DNA of 64,000 nucleotides. Source: Segatella copri (GTDB lineage: Bacteria > Bacteroidota > Bacteroidia > Bacteroidales > Bacteroidaceae). A program made the translations under genes and the position numbers. The notes beneath the pieces were generated by a model. It ran no database searches and was not told where the DNA came from. It saw only the letters and a program-made list of their open reading frames with translations. The stretch lies in contig NZ_CP042464.1 in NCBI RefSeq assembly GCF_015074785.1, forward strand, positions 1,736,001 to 1,800,000, read 5' to 3'. Shown here one piece after another: positions 55,223-63,541 of this stretch (position 1 is the first letter of the stretch; each line of letters opens with the position of its first letter).

Positions 55223-55374
55223 AAATACCCTTTTATGGGGCGAAAAAGCAAAATATTACAAAATAAAGTCGAGAATCTAAATCTTTTTTGCTATTTTTGC
55301 AAACAAAATTGCGGTTACCTAAAGGTAATGATGCCTTGGGAACCTAAATAAACAAACTAGAAGACAGATAAATT

Positions 55375-56406
55375 ATGGAATTTACCGCTCAACAAATAGC
55401 CCAGTTCGTTCAGGGCCGTGTGGAAGGTGATGAGAACGCAACAGTCAACACCTTCGCAAAAATCGAAGAAGGTAAGGAAGGCGCCATCTCGTTCCTTTCT
55501 AACCCTAAATACACTCATTATGTTTACGAAACCAAGTCAAGTATCGTACTCATTGATGAGAACGTAGAATTGGAACACCCTGTCAGCACAACCCTCATCC
55601 GTGTGAAGAATGCATACGAGTGTGTGGCTAAGCTCCTGCAGATGTACGAATCTATGAAGCCTAAGAAGACCGGCATCGATCCGCTGGCTTTCGTTTCTCC
55701 AAAGGCTAAGGTGGCTGAAGGCGTATATGTAGGTGCATTCGCATATATCAGCGATGGTGCAGAGGTAGGCGAAGGTAGCCAGATTTATCCTCATGCCTAC
55801 ATCGGAGAGGGTGTGAAGATTGGCAAGAATGCACTCATCTATCCGAACGTTACCGTATATCACGGTTGTAAGTTAGGCAACAACGTTACGCTTCATGCAG
55901 GTTGTGTGATCGGTGCCGACGGATTCGGATTTGCTCCTGGTCCTGAAGGATACGACAAGATTCCTCAGATTGGTATCGTTACCATCGAAGACGATGTAGA
56001 GATTGGTGCCAACACTTGTGTTGACCGTTCTACAATGGGTTCTACCTACGTACGCAAGGGCGTGAAACTCGACAACCTCGTACAGATTGCCCACAATACC
56101 GACATCGGTGCCAACACCGTGATGTCTTCTCAGGTAGGTGTAGCAGGCAGTACGAAGGTAGGCGAATGGTGTATGTTTGGCGGACAGGTGGGTATTGCCG
56201 GCCACATCACTATCGGCGACAAGGTGTTCCTCGGTGCCCAGAGCGGTGTTCCTGGCAGCCTCAAGAGCGGCCAGCAGCTCATCGGAACTCCTCCTATGGA
56301 GCAGCGCGCTTACTTCAAGTCACAGGCAATCTTCCGTCGCCTGCCTGATATGTACAAGGAACTCAACGACCTGAAGAAGCAGATTGAAGAATTAAAGAAA
56401 AAGTAA
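55375..56406 (+). CDS. lpxD: UDP-3-O-acylglucosamine N-acyltransferase
   Basis: 343 residues. An N-terminal uridine-binding domain ([16 protein letters not shown]) is followed by about ten left-handed beta-helix hexapeptide turns and a C-terminal helix ([14 protein letters not shown]). The catalytic His lies in IAHNTDIG. It adds the N-linked acyl chain in lipid A synthesis. A -7-like box TATTTTTG is at 55292-55299, with a small leader hairpin TTACC/GGTAA after it. Confidence 0.93.
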   Translation: MEFTAQQIAQFVQGRVEGDENATVNTFAKIEEGKEGAISFLSNPKYTHYVYETKSSIVLIDENVELEHPVSTTLIRVKNAYECVAKLLQMYESMKPKKTGIDPLAFVSPKAKVAEGVYVGAFAYISDGAEVGEGSQIYPHAYIGEGVKIGKNALIYPNVTVYHGCKLGNNVTLHAGCVIGADGFGFAPGPEGYDKIPQIGIVTIEDDVEIGANTCVDRSTMGSTYVRKGVKLDNLVQIAHNTDIGANTVMSSQVGVAGSTKVGEWCMFGGQVGIAGHITIGDKVFLGAQSGVPGSLKSGQQLIGTPPMEQRAYFKSQAIFRRLPDMYKELNDLKKQIEELKKK

Positions 56407-56506
56407 TTTTTTTCAATGTTAAATGTAAAGTGTTAAATGTTAAATGAGCGAATGCCCCAACAAGTTAACACTTAACATTTAACACCTAACATTAAAATAA
56501 ATCGTT

Positions 56507-57889
56507 ATGTCAAAACAGAAGACACTGAAAGGTAGCTTCTCTCTTTGCGGAAAGGGTTTGCATACAGGCTTGAGCCTCACCGTAACATTCAATCCAGCAC
56601 CAGAGAACACCGGTTATAAAATACAGCGCATCGACCTTGAAGGCGAGCCTGTCATCCAGGCTGTAGCTGAAAACGTTGTTGAAACACAGCGCGGTACCGT
56701 ACTCGGTAAGGGCGACATCCGCGTTTCTACCATCGAACATGGTATGTCAGCACTCTATGCCCTCGGCATCGACAACTGTCTCATCCAGGTAAATGGTCCT
56801 GAGTTCCCTATCCTCGACGGTTCTGCTGCTCCTTATGTAGAGAAGATTCAGAGCGTAGGCATCCAGGAACAGAATGCAGAGAAAGATTACTACATCATCC
56901 GTCATAAGATTGAGGTGAAAGATAATAACGGGTCTGTTATCACCATTCTTCCAGACGAGGACTTCAGCATCACAGCCATGTGTTCTTTCGAGAGCAAATT
57001 CATCAACAGCCAGTTTGCTACCCTCGAAAAGATGGAGACATACGCAGAGGAGATTGCTTCTGCCCGTACCTTCGTTTTCGTACGCGATATCATGCCTCTG
57101 CTCCAGGCTAACCTCATCAAGGGTGGTGACCTGGACAATGCCATCGTTATCTACGAGCGCCAGGTAGAACAGGCTCAGCTCGACCAGCTCGCCGACCATC
57201 TCAAGGTGCCTCACATGGATGCCAACAAGTTGGGTTATATACAGCACCGCCCATTGCAGTGGGAGAACGAGTGTACACGTCATAAACTGCTCGATATCAT
57301 CGGCGATATGGCACTCATCGGCAAGCCTATCAAGGGTCGCATCATCGCTACCCGTCCTGGCCATACCGTAAACAACAAGTTCGCCCGCCTCATGCGCAAG
57401 GAGATTCGCAAGCACGAGATTCAGGCTCCTATCTACGATCCTAACGAGGAGCCAATCATGGATAATATCCGCATCCGCCAGCTCCTGCCTCACCGCTACC
57501 CTATGCAGCTGGTCGACAAGGTCATCGCTATGGGTCCTAGCAGCATCGTGGGCGTAAAGAATGTAACCAGCAACGAGCCTTTCTTCACCGGTCACTTCCC
57601 AGAGGAGCCGGTTATGCCAGGTGTTCTCCAGGTAGAGGCTATGGCACAGTGTGGCGGTCTGCTCGTCCTCAACCAGTTGGAGGAGCCTGAGCGCTGGAGT
57701 ACTTACTTCATGAAGCTCGATGATGTGAAGTTCCGCAAGAAGGTGGTTCCGGGCGATACCCTCCTCTTCCGTGTAGAACTCCTCGCACCTGTACGTCATG
57801 GCATCAGCTCTATGAAAGGCTATATGTTCGTAGGCGACCAGGTGGTGGCTGAGGCTACTTTCACAGCACAGATTGTTAAGAACAAGTAA
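56507..57889 (+). CDS. lpxC: Bifunctional LpxC deacetylase / FabZ dehydratase
   Basis: 460 residues, a natural fusion characteristic of Bacteroidota. LpxC part (1 to about 305): GKGLHTG, STIEHGMSALYALGIDN (zinc His), DGSAAPYV, SARTFVF, and the second zinc site with RHKLLDIIGDMALIG and GHTVNN. FabZ part (about 320-460): LLPHRYPMQLVDKV with catalytic His329, then GHFPEEPVMPGVLQVEAMAQ (Glu). It carries out the committed deacetylation in lipid A synthesis and 3-hydroxyacyl-ACP dehydration in one protein. The flanking gaps are full of TTAAATG heptads. Confidence 0.95.
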   Translation: MSKQKTLKGSFSLCGKGLHTGLSLTVTFNPAPENTGYKIQRIDLEGEPVIQAVAENVVETQRGTVLGKGDIRVSTIEHGMSALYALGIDNCLIQVNGPEFPILDGSAAPYVEKIQSVGIQEQNAEKDYYIIRHKIEVKDNNGSVITILPDEDFSITAMCSFESKFINSQFATLEKMETYAEEIASARTFVFVRDIMPLLQANLIKGGDLDNAIVIYERQVEQAQLDQLADHLKVPHMDANKLGYIQHRPLQWENECTRHKLLDIIGDMALIGKPIKGRIIATRPGHTVNNKFARLMRKEIRKHEIQAPIYDPNEEPIMDNIRIRQLLPHRYPMQLVDKVIAMGPSSIVGVKNVTSNEPFFTGHFPEEPVMPGVLQVEAMAQCGGLLVLNQLEEPERWSTYFMKLDDVKFRKKVVPGDTLLFRVELLAPVRHGISSMKGYMFVGDQVVAEATFTAQIVKNK

Positions 57890-57994
57890 AAATCAGTTAA
57901 TAGTTAATAGTTTATAGCGGCTGCGCCGTTTAGCAAGATTGCTTAGGTGGTTCAGGCTATAAACTATAAATTATAAACTTTAAACTAAATAGAA
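57890..57994 (+). repeat. Intercistronic repeat element, copy C
   Basis: It fills the gap from the lpxC-fabZ stop codon to the lpxA start codon. It has TTAATAG/TTTATAG heptads, core GGCTGCGCCGTTTAGCAA, TTGCT, then CTATAAA heptads; same layout and orientation as copies A and B. Confidence 0.7.
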
Positions 57995-58765
57995 ATGAAT
58001 CAGATTAGTCCATTAGCGTTCGTTCACCCAGAGGCAAAACTCGGTGATAACAACATCATCGGCCCTTTCTGCTATATTGATAAGGATACCGTTTTGGGCG
58101 ACAACAATGTATTACAGAACAGCGTCACCATCCATGTAGGTGCCCGCATCGGAAACAACAATGAGTTCTTCCCAGGTGCCAGCATCTCTACCAAGCCTCA
58201 GGATTTGAAGTTCAAGGGCGAGCAGACAACATGCGAGGTTGGCGATAACAACAGTATCCGTGAGAACGTTACTATCTCTCGTGGTACAGCCTCTAAGGGC
58301 AAGACCGTAGTAGGCAGCAACAACCTCCTGATGGAAACCGTTCACGTGGCTCACGACTGCGTGCTTGGCAGCGGCTTGATTATCGGCAACTCTACCAAGT
58401 TTGCCGGTGAGGTGGTAGTAGATGACAACGCCATCGTCAGCGCCAACGTTCTCGTTCACCAGTTCTGCCATATCGCAGGTTACGTGATGATCCAGGGCGG
58501 TTGCCGTTTCTCTCAGGATATTCCTCCTTATATCATTGCCGGCAAGGAACCAACCCGCTATTGCAGCATCAACCTCATCGGTTTGCGTCGCCGTGGTTTC
58601 AGCAACGAGACCATCCAGAACATCCACGAGGCTTATCGCCTGCTCTACAGCAAGGGTATATTGAAGGAAGGTATCGAGGAAATCAAGAAGAATCTTGAGG
58701 TTACCAAGGAGATTCAGTATATTATCGACTTCGTAGAGAGTTCTCAGCGAGGCATTATCCGATAA
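57995..58765 (+). CDS. lpxA: UDP-N-acetylglucosamine acyltransferase
   Basis: 256 residues. Left-handed beta-helix hexapeptide repeats from residue 5; NSVTIHVGARIG; catalytic His in HVAHDCVLG; then the GLRRRGFSNETI helix and a C-terminal helical bundle typical of LpxA. It starts lipid A synthesis by O-acylation of UDP-GlcNAc. It closes the lpxD-lpxC/fabZ-lpxA run. Confidence 0.95.
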   Translation: MNQISPLAFVHPEAKLGDNNIIGPFCYIDKDTVLGDNNVLQNSVTIHVGARIGNNNEFFPGASISTKPQDLKFKGEQTTCEVGDNNSIRENVTISRGTASKGKTVVGSNNLLMETVHVAHDCVLGSGLIIGNSTKFAGEVVVDDNAIVSANVLVHQFCHIAGYVMIQGGCRFSQDIPPYIIAGKEPTRYCSINLIGLRRRGFSNETIQNIHEAYRLLYSKGILKEGIEEIKKNLEVTKEIQYIIDFVESSQRGIIR

Positions 58766-58799
58766 AAGTAAAAGGGTAAAAAAGTAAAAAGGTAAAAAG

Positions 58800-58846
58800 A
58801 GCATCCTTGCATAGGTTTATGAAACGAGCAAGGATGCTTTTTTCTT
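58800..58846 (+). terminator. Terminator of the lpx run
   Basis: The 11-bp stem AGCATCCTTGC/GCAAGGATGCT is followed by TTTTTCTTG. Confidence 0.9.
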
Positions 58847-58864
58847 GAATATAAGGAATAATAT

Positions 58865-59767
58865 ATGAAAACATTGATTGTGGTCTTAGGTCCTACCGGT
58901 GTAGGTAAAACGGAGCTTTGCCTTTCACTGGCAGAGCATCTCGCTATACCTATCATCAATGCCGACTCCCGCCAGATCTTCGCCGAACTCCCTATCGGAA
59001 CCGCAGCCCCTACTGCCGAACAGCAGCAGCGGGTAAAGCATTATTTCGTAGGAAACCACCACATCGAAGATTATTACAGTGCTGCCCAATACGAGGCTGA
59101 TGTGATGAATCTCCTGCAGGAAGATATCTTCAAGAATCACGATGTGGCTCTGCTTACAGGTGGCAGCATGATGTATATCGATGCTGTATGCAAGGGAATC
59201 GACGACATCCCTACTGTTCGTGACGACATACGCACTTGGATGAAACAGCGTCTGGAAGAGGAAGGGCTGGAGGCACTGGTAGAAGAACTTCACAAGATGG
59301 ACCCGGAGCATTGGGCGATAGTAGACAGGAAGAATCCTCGCCGCGTGGTTCATGCCCTGGAAATCTGCCATCAGACCGGCAAGACTTATACTTCTTTCCG
59401 CACAGCCGAAAAGAAGCAGCGCCCTTTCCGCATCATCAAGATAGGTCTGAACCGCGACAGAACTGAACTCTACGACCGCATCAACCAGCGTGTACTGATG
59501 ATGATGGACGAAGGTCTGGAGGCAGAAGCCCGCAGCGTATACCCACAGAAGGGTCTCACCGCCTTGAGAACCGTGGGCTACAAAGAAATGTTCTCCTACT
59601 TTGACGGCGAAATAGACCGCGATGAAGCTATCAGACAAATCCAGTCGCACAGCCGTGAATACATGCGCAAGCAGCTTACCTGGTTTAAGCGGGATACCAC
59701 TATCCAATGGTTCCATCCAGAACAGCAAGAAGAAATCCTTGCGTATATTGATAAAGAAATAGGATAA
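58865..59767 (+). CDS. miaA: tRNA dimethylallyltransferase
   Basis: 300 residues. P-loop GPTGVGKT (9-16), [21 protein letters not shown], and the C-terminal [14 protein letters not shown]. It prenylates A37 in tRNAs reading UNN codons. The stop codon is inside a 14-bp inverted repeat (59761-59774/59785-59798) with no T-run. Confidence 0.93.
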   Translation: MKTLIVVLGPTGVGKTELCLSLAEHLAIPIINADSRQIFAELPIGTAAPTAEQQQRVKHYFVGNHHIEDYYSAAQYEADVMNLLQEDIFKNHDVALLTGGSMMYIDAVCKGIDDIPTVRDDIRTWMKQRLEEEGLEALVEELHKMDPEHWAIVDRKNPRRVVHALEICHQTGKTYTSFRTAEKKQRPFRIIKIGLNRDRTELYDRINQRVLMMMDEGLEAEARSVYPQKGLTALRTVGYKEMFSYFDGEIDRDEAIRQIQSHSREYMRKQLTWFKRDTTIQWFHPEQQEEILAYIDKEIG

Positions 59768-59798
59768 CTCTTAGTCCCTTTTTACTAAGAGTTATCCT
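59761..59798 (+). promoter_or_regulatory. 14-bp hairpin spanning the miaA stop codon
   Basis: AGGATAACTCTTAG / CTAAGAGTTATCCT, 10-nt loop TCCCTTTTTA. There is no T-tract after the stem. It may protect the mRNA end or terminate weakly. Confidence 0.55.
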
Positions 59799-59850
59799 AA
59801 AGTAAGGCTTGCCCCCTTATTTTAAGGGGTCAAGTGGGTAAACTTATTGT

Positions 59851-59958
59851 TTTTCAAACACTTAACATACATGATACGGTAAAGCACCGTAACAAGGTAG
59901 TAAACTAGCTGATTTTCAAACATTTAACGCACATAAAACCGTAAAACACGGTAGATGG
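59851..59958. repeat. Two imperfect 46-bp repeats, each with a small hairpin
   Basis: Copy 1 begins at 59851 and copy 2 at 59913 (62-bp spacing); both open TTTTCAAACA. Copy 1 has ACGGT-aaagc-ACCGT and copy 2 has ACCGT-aaaac-ACGGT, so the middle base pair is swapped while pairing is kept. They lie between miaA and the convergent HAD gene. Confidence 0.75.
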
Positions 59959-59998
59959 ATATCAGCAGATAAAGAGAAAAGATCGATATTCTCCCCCT

Positions 59999-60715
59999 TT
60001 ATATCCAATCAAGAATTTCCTTGAAATATGAGATGCGGCGGAGTTTCGGGTGTTCATACTCTTCAGTCTTCTCATGCGCCCAAATAGATTGGGCAGGAAT
60101 ATGGATGGCAGAACAGCCGATGCTCAGCGCAGGAGCAATATCACTTTTGAAACTGTTACCCACCATCACGAGTTCTGAAGGCTGGACATCCAACTCCCTA
60201 CAGAGGCGGCGGTAAGCTTCAGGCTTTTTATCGCTCACAATACTTACCACATCAAAATAACGCTGCAAACCCGAGCGCCATAATTTATTCTCCTGATCCT
60301 GCAACTCTCCCTTCGTAAAGACGGCAAGTTTCAATTTCCTGCCCTCTTTCTTCTTTTCATGCAGCAGAGCCAGCGTCTCCTCTACCCCCTCCAGCGGTTT
60401 GGCATCAAGATGCAGCAGACTCTTTCCCAGCCCTATAATCTGAGCAATCACATAGGCAGAAACCTTGCCCTTACTTACCTTCACGGCATTCTCTACCAGC
60501 GAAATGGTGAAAGCCTTGCAGCCATACCCCAAGTCAGCCATATTACCACTTTCCGTCTCCAGAAGAGCGGCAGAGATTTCTTTCTCTTTTCCGTATTCAG
60601 AAAGAAGTTCGCAATATTCATGCTCCACCTCTTCGAAATATTCCTGTAATGCCCAGAGCGTATCATCGGCATCGAAGGCTATCGCCTTGATATCTTTAAA
60701 TCTATCCATTTTCAT
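59999..60715 (-). CDS. HAD-superfamily hydrolase
   Basis: 238 residues; an ATG two codons in (60709) is an equal choice of start. Motif I FDADDTLW (Asp15, Asp17), motif II VFTKGE (Thr), Lys in SDKKPEAY, motif III MVGNSFKSDI. A helical cap lies between I and II. It is probably a phosphatase acting on a small phosphorylated metabolite; the substrate is unknown. The minus-strand -7 box TATCTTTG is at 60760-60767. Confidence 0.82.
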   Translation of the reverse strand: MKMDRFKDIKAIAFDADDTLWALQEYFEEVEHEYCELLSEYGKEKEISAALLETESGNMADLGYGCKAFTISLVENAVKVSKGKVSAYVIAQIIGLGKSLLHLDAKPLEGVEETLALLHEKKKEGRKLKLAVFTKGELQDQENKLWRSGLQRYFDVVSIVSDKKPEAYRRLCRELDVQPSELVMVGNSFKSDIAPALSIGCSAIHIPAQSIWAHEKTEEYEHPKLRRISYFKEILDWI

Positions 60716-60955
60716 GTTTGTTATGTTTTACACCTTATTATATATAGGCGTTCTGACTGCAAAGATAACTACTTTCTTTCAGAAAAACAGAAGAAAAATC
60801 GTTTTTAACAAGAATGTAACATCTGTTTAAATAGCCTGTAACATTTCCTACGTACTTTTGCTGCCGAAAAGAAGGAGAAAATGGATAACTCCCGCAAATA
60901 AGGGAAAGAAATGTCCCCCACAAAGTAAACAATAACAATAAACATTAAGATAATA

Positions 60956-63202
60956 ATGGGTACAATTTATTTATGTATTGTGATCTTCCTGCTCTGTTTA
61001 GCAGTGTTCGATCTCTTCGTAGGAGTCAGCAACGATGCTGTCAACTTCCTGCAATCTGCCATCGGAGCTAAGGTGGCTAAGTTTCGCACGGTGCTGATTA
61101 TCGCATCCTGCGGTGTGGTTCTGGGAGCCATTATGTCTTCAGGAATGATGGATATCGCCAGACATGGTATCATGAGTCCTGACCACTTTACATTCGAAGA
61201 GGTAATGACGCTCTTCCTGGCGGTCATGGTGACTGATGTCATCATCCTGGATGTGTTCAACACCTTAGGTATGCCAACCTCAACTACTGTCTCTCTGGTA
61301 TTCGAGTTACTGGGTGGTGCTTTCATTCTCGCTACATTGAAGATGTATGGCGACGACAGCCTCAACTATGGCGTATTGCTGAACAGTAACAAGGCATTGG
61401 AGGTAATCATGGGTATCTTCTCATCTGTCATCATCGCCTTCGTGTTTGGTGCCTTTGTGATGTGGCTTTCCCGTATCATTTTCACCTTCAACTACCGCAA
61501 GCACAGCCGCTACAGTATCGCTATCTTCGGCGGTATCGCCTTTACAGCCCTCTCTTACTTCATCTTCATGAAGGGTTTGGGCAAGAGTCCTTACCTGCCT
61601 GCTGAGGTGCGCGATTACATCGACCAGAATCTCGGTTTCCTCATCTGCATCACCTTCGTGGTATCTGCTGTTGTAATGGAATTCCTGCACCTCTGCCGTG
61701 TCAACATCTTCAAGTTTACGGTGCTGATGGGTACTTTCGCCCTGGCTATGGCTTTCGCAGGTAACGACCTGGTAAACTTCATCGGTGTGCCTCTGGCAGG
61801 TCTCTCTTCTTATCAGGACTATATGGCAAATGCCAACGGTGCAGCGCCAGACCAGTTTATGATGACTTCATTGATGGAGAGTGCCAAGACCACTCCAGGC
61901 TTTCTGCTTGCTGCCGGTGCCGTGATGATTATCGCCATGGCGACATCCAAGAAGGCACAGAACGTAATCAAGACTTCTGTTGACTTGAGCCGTCAGGACG
62001 AGGGTGATGAGATGTTCGGAAGTTCTTCTGCAGCCCGCGTGATTGTACGCAACTGCCAGGCTACAGATTCATGGTTGAAGCAGTTTATGCCAAAGGCACT
62101 GATGAACTGGATCAACAGCCGTTTCGACAAGAATGATGTTGAACTCGAGGAGAGTGCTGCTTTCGACGTGGTTCGTGCAGCCGTTAACCTGGTACTTGCT
62201 TCCATGCTGATCACCATCGGTACCAACCTCAAGTTGCCTCTCTCTACCACCTACGTTACCTTCATGGTAGCTATGGGTTCTTCACTTGCTGATAGAGCAT
62301 GGAGCCGCGAGAGTGCCGTATTCCGTGTAACAGGTGTATTGAGTGTAATCGGTGGTTGGTTCATCACAGCCGGTGTAGCTTTCGCAGCCTGTGCCATTGT
62401 CTGTATCATCATGCACTTTGGTGGTGTGGGCATCCAGGCTTGCTTCATGGGTTTGGTTATCTACCTGCTCATCCGCAGCAACATCCAGTATAACAAGAAG
62501 GCTAAGGAAGAGGGCAAGAGTAGTACCTTCCAGCTGATGATGCGTTCTCGCGACCCGGAGATTGTATGGGATTTGCTTCGCCGTCAGGTTTCACGCACCC
62601 AGTCTTACGTCTGCCACTTCGCCCTGAACGAGTTCAACCAGATTATGGATGGTCTTGCCAACGAGAATACCCGCGACCTTCGTCATGCCAACAAGGATCT
62701 GAAGAAGGAACAGGATATGCTGAAGAAGTTCCGCCGTCAGGAGATGCTCGGTTTGAAGAAATCGCCTATCGAGATTGCCATCGAGCGCAACACCTGGTTC
62801 CATCTGGGTGCCAACAGCAACCAGCAGTTTATCTACTCTCTGCGCCGTATGCTCGACCCAATCAAGGAACATGTTGACAACAACTTCAATCCGCTTCCTG
62901 CTGAATACATCAAGGAGTTTACTCCTGTACGCCAGAAGATCAACGACCTGATGCGCATGAGCTGCGAACTGATAGAGACCGGCAGATATGACAGCTATCG
63001 CGAGATTCTTGCCGAGGCAGATGCCTGCAAAGACGAGCTCTCTGTTCTCCGCAAGAAGCATATCGACCGCATCCAGCACATGACTGACAATACGCTGATG
63101 CAGATTTCTCTGGTTTATCTCAACGTACTGCAGGAGAGTCAGGAATTCCTGAGTGTGATGAGACATCAGTTAAGAGCTGCAAAGAAGTTTATGGAAAAGT
63201 AA
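60956..63202 (+). CDS. Inorganic phosphate transporter (PiT family) fused to a PhoU-like C-terminal domain
   Basis: 748 residues. The PiT signature is seen twice: GVSNDAVNFLQSAIGAK near the N-terminus and FAGNDLVNFIGVPLAG in the middle. About 10-12 membrane helices run to about 515, and the conserved PTSTTVSL/PLSTTYVTF motifs are present. Residues about 535-748 are soluble and helical (QVSRTQSYVCHFALNEFN ... LRRMLDPIKEHVDNNF), resembling PhoU/DUF47, which elsewhere is a separate partner gene of Pit. It takes up phosphate across the inner membrane. A -7 box TACTTTTG is at 60853-60860. Confidence 0.87.
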   Translation: MGTIYLCIVIFLLCLAVFDLFVGVSNDAVNFLQSAIGAKVAKFRTVLIIASCGVVLGAIMSSGMMDIARHGIMSPDHFTFEEVMTLFLAVMVTDVIILDVFNTLGMPTSTTVSLVFELLGGAFILATLKMYGDDSLNYGVLLNSNKALEVIMGIFSSVIIAFVFGAFVMWLSRIIFTFNYRKHSRYSIAIFGGIAFTALSYFIFMKGLGKSPYLPAEVRDYIDQNLGFLICITFVVSAVVMEFLHLCRVNIFKFTVLMGTFALAMAFAGNDLVNFIGVPLAGLSSYQDYMANANGAAPDQFMMTSLMESAKTTPGFLLAAGAVMIIAMATSKKAQNVIKTSVDLSRQDEGDEMFGSSSAARVIVRNCQATDSWLKQFMPKALMNWINSRFDKNDVELEESAAFDVVRAAVNLVLASMLITIGTNLKLPLSTTYVTFMVAMGSSLADRAWSRESAVFRVTGVLSVIGGWFITAGVAFAACAIVCIIMHFGGVGIQACFMGLVIYLLIRSNIQYNKKAKEEGKSSTFQLMMRSRDPEIVWDLLRRQVSRTQSYVCHFALNEFNQIMDGLANENTRDLRHANKDLKKEQDMLKKFRRQEMLGLKKSPIEIAIERNTWFHLGANSNQQFIYSLRRMLDPIKEHVDNNFNPLPAEYIKEFTPVRQKINDLMRMSCELIETGRYDSYREILAEADACKDELSVLRKKHIDRIQHMTDNTLMQISLVYLNVLQESQEFLSVMRHQLRAAKKFMEK

Positions 63203-63387
63203 ATCTTCTCTGACATCTTGTCATGAAACAACTTTTTGGTATATCTGTTGCTTGATGACAGATGACAGCGGATAACAAGAGTGTTATTTCGCTATCACAA
63301 TATAATCTGAAAAGGTTAGTTTCTCATAGGTTAAGATTGTTAGGTTTAGTTTTTAGAAAAAAGTTTTAGGTTTTTAGTTAGATAAGG
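63203..63387 (+). other. Long 3' untranslated region of the phosphate transporter
   Basis: 185 nt between the stop codon and the terminator. It contains an imperfect stem (TGTCAT ... CAAC / GTTG ... ATGACA, 63219-63260) and GTTTTTAG-type heptads. No gene and no promoter box was seen. Confidence 0.45.
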
Positions 63388-63429
63388 GCTCCAAGTGCTA
63401 GTGATTAGTATTTGGAGCCATTTTTTTTG
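63388..63429 (+). terminator. Terminator after the phosphate transporter
   Basis: GGCTCCAA / TTGGAGCC, 17-nt loop, then ATTTTTTTT. Confidence 0.85.
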
Positions 63430-63431
63430 CC

Positions 63432-63470
63432 CAAATATTTGGCTATTAAGAAGAAATGTTGTAATTTTGC
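63432..63470 (+). promoter_or_regulatory. Promoter of the queuosine-precursor transporter
   Basis: The palindrome CCAAATATTTGG (63432-63443) includes the -33 TTTGG; 19 nt; TAATTTTG (63463-63470). It has the same layout as the tRNA-Arg promoter. Confidence 0.75.
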
Positions 63471-63507
63471 AGCCGATTTCTGAAAAGAATCATCATATTC
63501 AATAACC

Positions 63508-63538
63508 CGAGTGCTTGGTAAACCTCGTAAAAAACAAG
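63508..63538 (+). promoter_or_regulatory. preQ1-I riboswitch aptamer
   Basis: P1 is CGAG (63508-63511)/CTCG (63524-63527). The loop is exactly 12 nt, as in the Bacillus subtilis aptamer, and ends in the C that pairs with preQ1 (63523). Loop bases 3-6 CTTG (63514-63517) pair with CAAG (63535-63538) in the A-rich tail to make the pseudoknot helix P2. The tail TAAAAAACAAG ends 3 nt before the ATG, so ligand binding would hide the ribosome landing site. The gene behind it is a queuosine-precursor transporter, the expected target. Confidence 0.82.
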
Positions 63539-63541
63539 AAA

